NCBI GenBank assembly: GCA_903919625.1
Contig: CAIXIZ010000296.1
Coordinates: 1-6,644, forward strand
Direction: 5' to 3'
Origin: an uncultured Verrucomicrobiota bacterium
Lineage (GTDB): Bacteria > Verrucomicrobiota > Verrucomicrobiia > Opitutales > Opitutaceae
Length of the DNA: 6,644 nucleotides
In this document: positions 1-5,931 of the stretch, piece after piece
Layout of the letters: each line of letters starts with the position of its first letter
How positions within the stretch are numbered: position 1 is the first letter of the stretch
Program-made: the position numbers and the translations under genes
The notes under the pieces: generated by a model
Databases searched by the model: none
Told to the model about the DNA's origin: nothing
Seen by the model: only the letters and a program-made list of their open reading frames with translations

Positions 1-1
1 G

Positions 2-295
2 GCGAACCAGGCAAACCTTGTCCGTTTGCGCGCCGCCGGCCGGCATCTGGGGCTCGCCTTCCAGATCATCGACGACGTACTCGATGCGACCGCTGACACC
101 GCCACCCTCGGCAAGACCGCGGGCAAAGATGCCCGCGCGGGCAAAATGACTTTTGTGCAACGGCACGGCCTGGCCGCCGCCCGTGCCGCCGCGGCGGCGG
201 AATCGGCCGCGGCCATCGCCGAGTTCAAAAAACTTCCGGGCCAGGGCGCGTTTTTCACCGCCCTGACCCGGCAGATGCAGGCGCGGAAACGCTAA
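2..295 (+). CDS. ispA: Farnesyl/geranylgeranyl diphosphate synthase (IspA-type polyprenyl synthetase), C-terminal part
   Basis: This is the last 97 codons of a trans-prenyltransferase; the start lies upstream of the window. The frame is open from base 2, so the TTG at 26 is internal. Residues 20-28 read FQIIDDVLD, the second Asp-rich motif (DDxxD) that binds Mg-diphosphate. It is followed by DTATLGKTAGKDA and a GKMTF segment, matching the conserved 'LGK..GkD...GK.T' block after that motif in E. coli IspA. Family members condense isopentenyl diphosphate with allylic diphosphates in the cytoplasm, giving C15 or C20 precursors for quinones, undecaprenyl phosphate or carotenoids. Chain length depends on residues near the first Asp-rich motif, which is outside the window, so FPP versus GGPP synthase cannot be decided. 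The tail is rich in Ala and ends in a basic QARKR. The next gene begins about 60 bases downstream on the same strand. Confidence 0.88.
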   Translation, partial: ANQANLVRLRAAGRHLGLAFQIIDDVLDATADTATLGKTAGKDARAGKMTFVQRHGLAAARAAAAAESAAAIAEFKKLPGQGAFFTALTRQMQARKR

Positions 296-355
296 GCAGC
301 GGAAAGCAATTCGGCCTTGCCGCGGTCTGTGCCGGAGGCACACCCTGCACCCGCG

Positions 356-2050
356 ATGCCGCCCAATCTCGCCCGCGCCATCTTCGCCGCCACCGCCGCC
401 TTCTTGGCGGTGTTCTTGCTCTGGCCGGTGGCCCAGATCCTCAAGGGCGGCTTCCTAGATGCGGGCGGTCACCTGACCTTCGCCTATCTTGGCGCAGTGC
501 TCGCCGATCCGCTTTACCGGGAAGGGTTGGTGAATTCGTTTTTGCTCGCCGGTGCGGCCACCACGCTGGCCCTGCTGATTGCGCTGCCCCTGGCCGTGGT
601 CAGCGACCGGTACCTCTATCCCGGGAAGGCCTGGCTCGGTTCGCTGGTGCTGCTGCCCATCATCCTGCCGCCATTTGTCGGCGCGATCGGGCTGCGGCAG
701 ATATTCGGACTGCACGGCGCGCTCAATGCCCTGCTGGTCACCCTGCACCTGCGGCCGGCCGGGTGGACGTTTGACTGGCTCGCCGCGAACCAGTTTTGGG
801 GCGTCGCACTGGTCGAGGCGCTCTCGCTATATCCCGTCATTTATCTCAATGCCACCGCCGCACTCGCGAACCTCGACCCGGCCCTGGACGAAGCGGCGCA
901 AAATCTTGGCTGCACCGGACTGCGCCGGTTCCGCCGCGTGACGCTGCCGCTGATCCGGCCGGGGTTGTTTGCGGGCGGCACCCTGGTGTTCATCTGGGCG
1001 TTCACCGAGCTGGGCGTGCCCCTGGTGTTTGACTACCGCCGCGTGACCAGCGTGCAGATCTTCGGCGAGCTCAAAAATATTGGCGCCAGTCCGGCCCCCT
1101 ATGCGCTGGTCACGGTGCTGCTCGCCAGCACGGTGCTGCTCTATGCCGTGGGCCGGGGCCTGTTTGGCCGCGACGCGCATGCCATGATGGCAAAGGCGGC
1201 CGGCCGCGGGGCGCCCCGGGAGCTGCCGCCCGGGCGGGGCTGGCTATGCTCGCTGCTGTTTGCGGGGGTGACGTTCGTCGCCCTGCTGCCCCATCTGGGA
1301 GTCATCTTCGTGGCGTTTTCACGTGACTGGTATGGGACCGTATGGCCGGCCACCTGGACGCTCGACAATTTCCGGCTCGCCTTGGGGAACGACCTCACGG
1401 TCCCGGCCATCGGCAACAGCCTCAAATTTGCCACTGCGGCGACGGTGATCGATCTCGGCCTGGGGGTCGCCATTGCGTGGGTGATCGTCCGGTCACAGAT
1501 CGCCGGGCGGCAGGCGCTGGATTTTCTCACGATGCTGCCGCTGGCGGTTCCGGGGCTGGTGCTGGCGTTTGGCTACCTGGCGATGAGTCAGGATGGGCGG
1601 ACCTTTGCCTTCCTCCATCCGGTGCAAAATCCCACCGGGTTGCTCATCCTGGCCTATGCCGTGCGACGGCTACCCTATGTGGTGCGGGCGGCGGTCGCAG
1701 GTTTCCAGCAAACCAGCATCACCTTGGAGGAGGCCGCGCAAAGCCTGGGATGTTCGCCGCTCAAGTCGGTCATCCGGATCACGCTCCCACTGATCACCGC
1801 CAATCTGATCGCGGGTGGGCTGCTGGCCTTTGCGTTTGCCATGCTGGAAGTGAGCGACTCGCTCATTCTCGCACAGAAACAGGCCTATTATCCGATCACC
1901 AAGGCAATATTGGAATTGTTTGCCCTGCTCGGTGATGGCAAGTATCTGGCCAGCGCCCTGGGCGTTTGGGCCATGGTGTTTCTCGGGGTGGCCATCGGGG
2001 GTCTCAGTTTGCTGCTGGGGAAAAGGCTCGGTGCGATCTTTCGGACCTGA
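356..2050 (+). CDS. ABC transporter permease, fused two-module type (ferric iron FbpB / thiamine ThiP-like)
   Basis: This inner-membrane permease has 564 residues from the ATG at 356. It carries two binding-protein-dependent permease modules in one chain, each with about six hydrophobic segments. Each module has a cytoplasmic EAA loop that docks the ATPase: residues 178-198 (EAAQNLGCTGLRRFRR then TLPLI) and 458-478 (EEAAQSLGCSPLKSVIR then TLPLI). A hydrophilic Arg/Gly/Pro-rich linker at about 268-295 joins the halves. Double permeases of this length are typical of the Fe(III)/thiamine/2-aminoethylphosphonate importers (FbpB, ThiP, PhnV relatives); the substrate cannot be read from the sequence. 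The frame is also open to a TTG at 317 and a GTG at 329. I prefer the ATG because it starts shortly before the first membrane segment, although the nearest GGAGG (334-338) is rather far from it. No ATPase or solute-binding protein gene lies in the window, so its partners must be elsewhere or just outside. Confidence 0.88.
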   Translation: MPPNLARAIFAATAAFLAVFLLWPVAQILKGGFLDAGGHLTFAYLGAVLADPLYREGLVNSFLLAGAATTLALLIALPLAVVSDRYLYPGKAWLGSLVLLPIILPPFVGAIGLRQIFGLHGALNALLVTLHLRPAGWTFDWLAANQFWGVALVEALSLYPVIYLNATAALANLDPALDEAAQNLGCTGLRRFRRVTLPLIRPGLFAGGTLVFIWAFTELGVPLVFDYRRVTSVQIFGELKNIGASPAPYALVTVLLASTVLLYAVGRGLFGRDAHAMMAKAAGRGAPRELPPGRGWLCSLLFAGVTFVALLPHLGVIFVAFSRDWYGTVWPATWTLDNFRLALGNDLTVPAIGNSLKFATAATVIDLGLGVAIAWVIVRSQIAGRQALDFLTMLPLAVPGLVLAFGYLAMSQDGRTFAFLHPVQNPTGLLILAYAVRRLPYVVRAAVAGFQQTSITLEEAAQSLGCSPLKSVIRITLPLITANLIAGGLLAFAFAMLEVSDSLILAQKQAYYPITKAILELFALLGDGKYLASALGVWAMVFLGVAIGGLSLLLGKRLGAIFRT

Positions 2051-2410
2051 TCACGTGCGTCAACGGCGGGACAGCCTTTGCCGCAGATTTCCGCTGCTTC
2101 CGAAGCGGGCTGCGAGGAGGACGCAGTCGGGCGCGGGAGTGTCGGGACGGATCGTGCGTCACCCGGTTTGGCAAGACTCGGCAGGACGGACCGCCATGGT
2201 GGTGGCCAATGCGGAGTTCCCGTCGACAACGCAGACGGACTGCAGGAAGCCGGTTTGACGTGACACTGCGCCCGTGACCTCGTCCATGTCCATCCCCCGG
2301 TCTATTTTCGACTTCGACGATTTTCTCGCTTGCGCCGTGCGTCGGAAAGTTGGACAAGTTCCTTCCTGCCTGCGCCTGACGCGTGGTCAGCGCCCGCCCA
2401 CCTTCACCGC
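2051..2410. other. Gap of about 360 bases without a recognisable gene
   Basis: This stretch lies between the permease stop and the preferred start of the unknown protein. Several short frames cross it, but none gives a protein-like sequence that I recognise. It holds a near-palindrome at 2190-2203 (ACCGCCATGGTGGT, one mismatched pair). It also holds an imperfect direct repeat about 99 bases apart around GTGCGTCA (2055-2062 and 2154-2161), preceded in both copies by a TCGG...GATC-like context. A TTGACG at 2255-2260 has no good -10 element at normal spacing. I see no U-tract terminator for the permease. From 2330 the frame of the next gene is open through a TTG, so the last 80 bases could be its N-terminal coding sequence. 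The stretch may otherwise hold its promoter and leader. Confidence 0.4.
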
Positions 2411-4183
2411 ATGCACAGTTTTTCCGAGCAATGTCTCGACATGGCCCGCTCAATTTTGGGCCACAATCTGGATTCGATCCAGCCCGACGGCACCGTCCTA
2501 TCCGCTCCGGGGGAACAGCCCCGTTCCGATGAGCCCGGCCATGTGGCCTATGCGCTGGGTGAATACTTCCGGGCCACCGGTGAAACCTCGCTCAAGGGCC
2601 ACGACCTCATCGACCTCACCGCGCGCTGCCTCACCGCGCAGATGTTTACCGAGCCGGCCGCCGAAAACGGCCTGGCCTATGCCTCGCTCGGCCTGCTTTG
2701 CTTCGGCCCCTCCAAGGAACGCAACCCGGTTTGGGAACGCCTGGTCGAAGAAACGCAGCAGCGGATCGACAAGGCCCTGTTGCACCGCAGTGACTATGAC
2801 ACCCATTGGCAGACGTTCAACATCGCCAAGGCGGTCGCACGATTCAGCTTTGGGCTCTCGAAAAAAGACGAGACCTCCCGGCTGATTGAGCGGATGTGCG
2901 AGCGGATCAACGCCACCAGCTCGGCCGGTTTTTTTGACGATTCGACCAAGGGTTTTGGCGGCAATTTCAACCTCTATGGCCTGATGGCCTTTGTCTTTGC
3001 GCGCTCGGCCCTGCAGCTCCACGCCAATGCCGGGGTGCGCGACCGCAAGCTGCCCACGCTCCGCACCTATGCGGAGAAATACATCCGGATGATGCCCGAC
3101 CTCGTGCGGGACGACGGCCTCGGCTGGGCGTTTGGCCGTGCCGCCGGGGCGTATGGGCAGATGCACTGTGTCAGCCTCATCCTGCAGGGGCTGCGCGACG
3201 GCTGGATCGCCGACGACCAGAAGGCGAAGTATTTCGACGTGCTGCGGCGGCTGTTCGTGTTTTTCTACCAGACCTATCTCGATCAGGAGCATGGTTTCCT
3301 CGATTTGCGCGACGAGGAGCGCACCGCCTATTCCCACCACACCACGCGGATGGCGAATTTTGACGCGGCCCGTTATCTCTGCCAGTGGGCGCGTCTCGCC
3401 AAGGCCGTGTCCATCCCCGCCGGGCAGCCGAAAAGTGAGCCGGCCCGCACGGTCGGGCGTTTTGTCATCTTTGACAAGTCCAACCGAAAGGAGCAGGGGC
3501 TGTTCCTCTATCGCGATGCCGCCAGCGGCCTGCATGCCCAGATTCCGCTCATCAGTTCCGGCACCCGGCTCACCAGCGATTCGCTGCCCTTCCCGCACTG
3601 TCCCGGCGTGTTTGACTGGCCCAACAATGTCTATGTGCCCGTCATGCTGCCCGAACTGACGTTCAACGTCGGCGGGGTGGAGCACGTCACGCTGCCGGCC
3701 TTTTACGGCAAGAACTGCGTGACCGGCCTGGGTTTGCGCAACAGCTTTTATTTTCGCTACGAGCAGCCCGAGCTGATCACCATCAAGGAGGAAATCATCA
3801 AAGGTCTCGGCACCGCGAAGGTGCAATGGAATTTTTCCGGCTCAAAAATCAGCTGCGAATTTGCGTACACCGTCAGACAGCAGGTCACCCTGGAAAAATT
3901 CCGCTTCACCCTGGTGATTGCGGCCCCCCATTCCAAGTACCATGTCCCGGGCGCGCTTGCGCTCGGCCCCGAGGGACATCGCTGCAGCGTGGCCAAGGAT
4001 GATTTCCAGGCCACCTGGAAGGAAACCGAGGTTGTCAGCGCCGATCCCACCTACCGGACCAATTACGGCAAGATTCACTACCTTCAGCACCTGGTCCGCG
4101 ATCATCCGCTCATCATGCGCCCCGGCCAGATCTACCATCTGGCGGTGACCTTCGACCCTGACCTCGCCCACACGGCCGAATGA
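2411..4183 (+). CDS. Conserved-looking protein of unknown function, helical domain plus beta-rich C-terminal domain
   Basis: I do not recognise this gene. From the ATG at 2411 it has 590 residues. Residues 1 to about 335 look mostly helical, with repeated aromatic/small helices (EPGHVAYALGEYF, NGLAYASLGLLCF, NLYGLMAFVFARSALQL, DGLGWAFGRAAGAYGQMHC), as in alpha/alpha-toroid enzymes. Residues from about 345 to 590 are rich in beta-type alternation (GRFVIFDKS, GLFLYRD, YVPVMLPELTFNVGG, IYHLAVTFD). A toroid followed by a beta-sandwich is the layout of many polysaccharide lyases and related glycan-active proteins, so a carbohydrate role is possible; this is inference from shape only. Polar aromatic-rich spots that might form a site are WAFGR at 239-243 and a His pair at 309-310. 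No signal peptide or membrane segment is visible, so it is probably cytoplasmic. The frame also allows a TTG start at 2330 (617 residues), but that extension looks unlike a conserved domain. No Shine-Dalgarno is clear for either start. hisF follows after 72 bases. Confidence 0.8.
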   Translation: MHSFSEQCLDMARSILGHNLDSIQPDGTVLSAPGEQPRSDEPGHVAYALGEYFRATGETSLKGHDLIDLTARCLTAQMFTEPAAENGLAYASLGLLCFGPSKERNPVWERLVEETQQRIDKALLHRSDYDTHWQTFNIAKAVARFSFGLSKKDETSRLIERMCERINATSSAGFFDDSTKGFGGNFNLYGLMAFVFARSALQLHANAGVRDRKLPTLRTYAEKYIRMMPDLVRDDGLGWAFGRAAGAYGQMHCVSLILQGLRDGWIADDQKAKYFDVLRRLFVFFYQTYLDQEHGFLDLRDEERTAYSHHTTRMANFDAARYLCQWARLAKAVSIPAGQPKSEPARTVGRFVIFDKSNRKEQGLFLYRDAASGLHAQIPLISSGTRLTSDSLPFPHCPGVFDWPNNVYVPVMLPELTFNVGGVEHVTLPAFYGKNCVTGLGLRNSFYFRYEQPELITIKEEIIKGLGTAKVQWNFSGSKISCEFAYTVRQQVTLEKFRFTLVIAAPHSKYHVPGALALGPEGHRCSVAKDDFQATWKETEVVSADPTYRTNYGKIHYLQHLVRDHPLIMRPGQIYHLAVTFDPDLAHTAE

Positions 4184-4212
4184 AAGCCCTGAGATTTTTG
4201 GCCCACGTATCA

Positions 4213-4224
4213 CCCGGTTCCGGG
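4213..4224. other. Short GC-rich inverted repeat upstream of hisF
   Basis: CCCGG-TT-CCGGG is a perfect palindrome in the 72-base space between the unknown protein gene and hisF. If folded, it would need a four-base loop with a four-pair stem. It is not followed by a run of T, so it is not a convincing terminator. It could be a weak attenuating hairpin or chance in GC-rich DNA. Confidence 0.2.
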
Positions 4225-4255
4225 CCGGCGTGAAATTGCCACTTTAACGGTCAAC

Positions 4256-5044
4256 ATGTTGAGCCGCCGCATCATCCCCTGTCTCGACGTGACCGCCGGC
4301 CGGGTGGTCAAGGGCGTGCGTTTCCAGGCGCTGCGCGACGCGGGCGATCCGGTGGAGTCGGCGGCCGCCTATGATGCGCAGGGGGCAGACGAGCTCATTT
4401 TTCTCGATATCACCGCGTCCAGCGACGGCCGAAAAATCATGCATGAGGTCGTCGCCGCCACGGCGGAGCGCTGTTTTATGCCGCTGACCGTCGGCGGCGG
4501 CCTGCGCACGGTGGCCGACATCGAGGCCATGCTCAAAAGCGGGGCCGACAAGGTCTCGCTCAACACGGCCGCGATCCAGACCCCCGGGTTGCTTCGCGCC
4601 GCTTCCGACCGGTTCGGGGCACAGTGCATCGTGCTCGCCATCGACGCGAAACGCGAGCCGGAGGGAAAAGCCTGGCGGGTGTTTACCCATGGCGGCCGAA
4701 ATCCCACCGGCCTTGACGCGGTTGGGTGGGCCCGCCAGGCCGTCGAGCTGGGCGTCGGCGAAATCCTGCTCACCAGCATGGATGCCGACGGCACCCAGTC
4801 CGGCTACGACTGTGCCCTGACCCGCGCCGTGAGCGACGCCGTGACCGTCCCGGTGATTGCCAGCGGCGGCGCGGGCAGGCTGGAACATTTTTCGGATGTG
4901 CTGGACCAGGGCCAGGCCAGCGCGGTGCTGGCGGCGAGCCTGTTTCACTTCGGCACACTGACGGTCGGCCAGGTGAAAGAGTTCCTGGCAGCCAAAGGCA
5001 TTCCGGTCCGGCTTCCATGCCCGACCGGCGGTGCGCCGGCCTGA
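4256..5044 (+). CDS. hisF: Imidazole glycerol phosphate synthase, cyclase subunit HisF
   Basis: HisF forms the (beta/alpha)8-barrel half of the cytoplasmic HisF-HisH complex. It uses ammonia made by the HisH glutaminase to turn PRFAR into imidazole glycerol phosphate plus AICAR, linking histidine and purine synthesis. The 262-residue product is about normal length (usually 250-260). The N-terminus MLSRRIIPCLDV is the family signature, with catalytic Asp11. Further marks are VVKGVRF (18-23), LTVGGGLRT (77-85, phosphate-binding loop), the second catalytic Asp130 in LAIDAKR, TSMDADGT (173-180) and IASGGAG (201-207, phosphate-binding loop). The ATG at 4256 matches the usual family start; no strong Shine-Dalgarno precedes it. 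The last ten or so residues (PCPTGGAPA) are a small tail beyond the barrel. No other his gene is in the window, so HisH and the rest must be encoded elsewhere. A hairpin follows the stop by about 16 bases. Confidence 0.97.
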   Translation: MLSRRIIPCLDVTAGRVVKGVRFQALRDAGDPVESAAAYDAQGADELIFLDITASSDGRKIMHEVVAATAERCFMPLTVGGGLRTVADIEAMLKSGADKVSLNTAAIQTPGLLRAASDRFGAQCIVLAIDAKREPEGKAWRVFTHGGRNPTGLDAVGWARQAVELGVGEILLTSMDADGTQSGYDCALTRAVSDAVTVPVIASGGAGRLEHFSDVLDQGQASAVLAASLFHFGTLTVGQVKEFLAAKGIPVRLPCPTGGAPA

Positions 5045-5060
5045 GCCCATCGGTTTGAAG

Positions 5061-5081
5061 ACCCAGGCCGACGGCCTGGGT
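5061..5081. terminator. Hairpin between convergent genes, possible bidirectional terminator
   Basis: ACCCAGGCC and GGCCTGGGT form a perfect 9-bp, GC-rich stem around a GAC loop. It lies between the hisF stop (5042-5044) and the stop of the minus-strand DUF2017-like gene (5103-5105). Placement between converging genes suggests a shared transcription end. Neither side has a proper run of T, so it is not a textbook intrinsic terminator and may act with Rho or as an RNA-end stabiliser. Confidence 0.5.
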
Positions 5082-5102
5082 GGCGGGCTTCAGTGCTGCG
5101 AA

Positions 5103-5573
5103 TCAAGGGTGGTCGCCGCCAAGGATCGTCGAACCGAGATGGCTGAGGATCAAATCCTGCAAAGTGGCGAGAAAGACATAGGCGAGGAAGGCCCGCCGCA
5201 CGGGTTCGGCCAGGGGCAGGAGATCGACGGCGCCGCTTTCCAAAGCCTCGTCGGGCAGGGCCGGGAGCACCTCGGTGCGTAGGCGCAGGCGCAGGGCGGA
5301 GCAGGCGCGCAGGACCGGCTCGGCATTCCCCTCGTCAAGGGTGACGGTATGGGCGGTGAAAAACTCCTGGTCAAACAGCGCCAGCAGGGCGCGCACATCG
5401 GCGTTTTGGGCGGTCAGCAGATCGGACTGCCAGGCGGTGTGAAACTCGGCCTCGAGGTCGTCGAGCCGGAGCGGGGCGGCCAGGGAGCTGCCCAGCGTGT
5501 CGGCCATCTGCTTGATCACGTCAAGCAACGGCACGATGGCAGGCAGGCTGAGGGTCACTTCAATGCGTTTCAT
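5103..5573 (-). CDS. DUF2017-like protein, ClpS partner gene
   Basis: This is a 156-residue, soluble, mostly helical protein. The frame runs further upstream to 5783, but that part is only a shadow of clpS. The ATG at 5573 is preceded by GGAG four bases away, and the product then begins sensibly with MKRIEVTLSLPAIVPLLDVIK. The body has Leu/Ala-rich helices, including DLLTAQNADVRALLALFDQE (51-70), AEPVLRACSALRLRLR (84-99) and RRAFLAYVFLATLQDLIL (126-143). There is no signal peptide, membrane span or obvious catalytic motif. The start overlaps the end of clpS by 14 bases, implying translational coupling. In Actinobacteria clpS is commonly followed by a DUF2017 gene, and the position, size and helical make-up here fit that family. 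The assignment rests largely on context. Its biochemical role is unknown; a link to Clp-dependent proteolysis is inference. Confidence 0.62.
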   Translation of the reverse strand: MKRIEVTLSLPAIVPLLDVIKQMADTLGSSLAAPLRLDDLEAEFHTAWQSDLLTAQNADVRALLALFDQEFFTAHTVTLDEGNAEPVLRACSALRLRLRTEVLPALPDEALESGAVDLLPLAEPVRRAFLAYVFLATLQDLILSHLGSTILGGDHP

Positions 5574-5859
5574 CGGGCTCCAGAATCGTGGTGAGGTGCC
5601 ATTGTTGCAGGACAAAAGCCTGATGTTCGGCCCGTTCCCGCAGCCCTTGCCACACGACGGAACGTCCCTGTTCGTGGACTTCCAGCATGTGGCGGCGTGC
5701 CGTGGCCTCGTCAAATCCCAGCACTTTCTGAAAAACAACCACGACATAGGACATGAGGTTGACGGGATCATTGAGCACCACAACCCGCCAGACCCCGCCC
5801 AAGGCGGTCTCGGGGCGGGCCGTCGTTTGCGGCAGGGTGCTGGTGCGGGCAGGCGTCAT
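5560..5859 (-). CDS. clpS: ATP-dependent Clp protease adaptor ClpS
   Basis: ClpS is a small cytoplasmic adaptor that binds substrates with a destabilising N-terminal residue (Leu, Phe, Tyr or Trp) and delivers them to a ClpA or ClpC unfoldase. From the ATG at 5859 it has 99 residues: a flexible N-terminal arm of about 22 Thr/Pro/Ala-rich residues, then the ClpS core starting at WRVVVLNDPVNLMSYVV. Asn30 and Asp31 match the E. coli pocket residues Asn34/Asp35 that hold the substrate alpha-amino group; Met36 matches Met40, and HMLEVHEQG (57-65) supplies Met58, Val61 and His62. The NDPVNLM stretch resembles actinobacterial ClpS more than the E. coli NDDYTPM form. A TTG at 5871 would add four residues; I prefer the ATG. 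The next gene starts inside its 3' end. The partner Clp unfoldase is not in the window. Confidence 0.93.
   Translation of the reverse strand: MTPARTSTLPQTTARPETALGGVWRVVVLNDPVNLMSYVVVVFQKVLGFDEATARRHMLEVHEQGRSVVWQGLRERAEHQAFVLQQWHLTTILEPDETH
5578..5581 (-). promoter_or_regulatory. Ribosome binding site of the DUF2017-like gene, inside clpS
   Basis: On the minus strand GGAG stands four bases before the ATG at 5573. It lies within the clpS reading frame and supports this ATG over the long upstream extension of the frame. It is one of the few clear Shine-Dalgarno-like sites in the window, consistent with re-initiation or coupling to clpS. Confidence 0.55.
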
Positions 5860-5884
5860 TTCTGGCAGCAATAAAAGGGTCGGA

Positions 5885-5902
5885 CGCAGTCAGGCAACTG
5901 CG
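5885..5902 (-). terminator. Possible weak terminator after the sugar transferase gene
   Basis: CGCAGT and ACTGCG form a 6-bp stem with a six-base loop in the 72-base space between the sugar transferase stop and the clpS start. Reading the minus strand, a short T-rich stretch (CCCTTTTATT) follows about five bases after the stem. The stem is short and the T run is interrupted and displaced, so termination would be weak. The same T-rich bases sit just upstream of clpS and could instead belong to its promoter. Confidence 0.3.
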
Positions 5903-5931
5903 CTGTTGCCGCCGCGAGCGGCCTGGGCGGT

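Noticed and set aside
2274..2885. Plus-strand open frame of 203 codons overlapping the start of the unknown protein gene
   Set aside because: Most of it is Ser/Arg/Pro-rich shadow sequence. Only the first 20 or so residues look protein-like, so it is kept only as a possible frameshift note.
2498..3826. Long open frame of 442 codons on the minus strand opposite the unknown protein gene
   Set aside because: Its product is Gly/His/Gln/Ala-rich without domain-like hydrophobic patterning. It mirrors the codon phase of the plus-strand gene, a common artefact in GC-rich DNA.
4244..5050. Open frame of 268 codons on the minus strand opposite hisF
   Set aside because: hisF is certain on the plus strand; the antisense frame is low-complexity and has no recognisable motif.
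5574..5783. Upstream extension of the DUF2017-like reading frame
   Set aside because: It overlaps the well-supported clpS in another frame, has a Cys/Ser/Trp-rich composition unlike a real domain, and the ATG at 5573 has its own GGAG.
5860..5910. Possible promoter before clpS on the minus strand (TTGCCT followed by a T-rich box)
   Set aside because: The -10 candidates (TTTTAT, TATTGC) are poor or badly spaced, and the T-rich bases are equally explained by the weak hairpin upstream.
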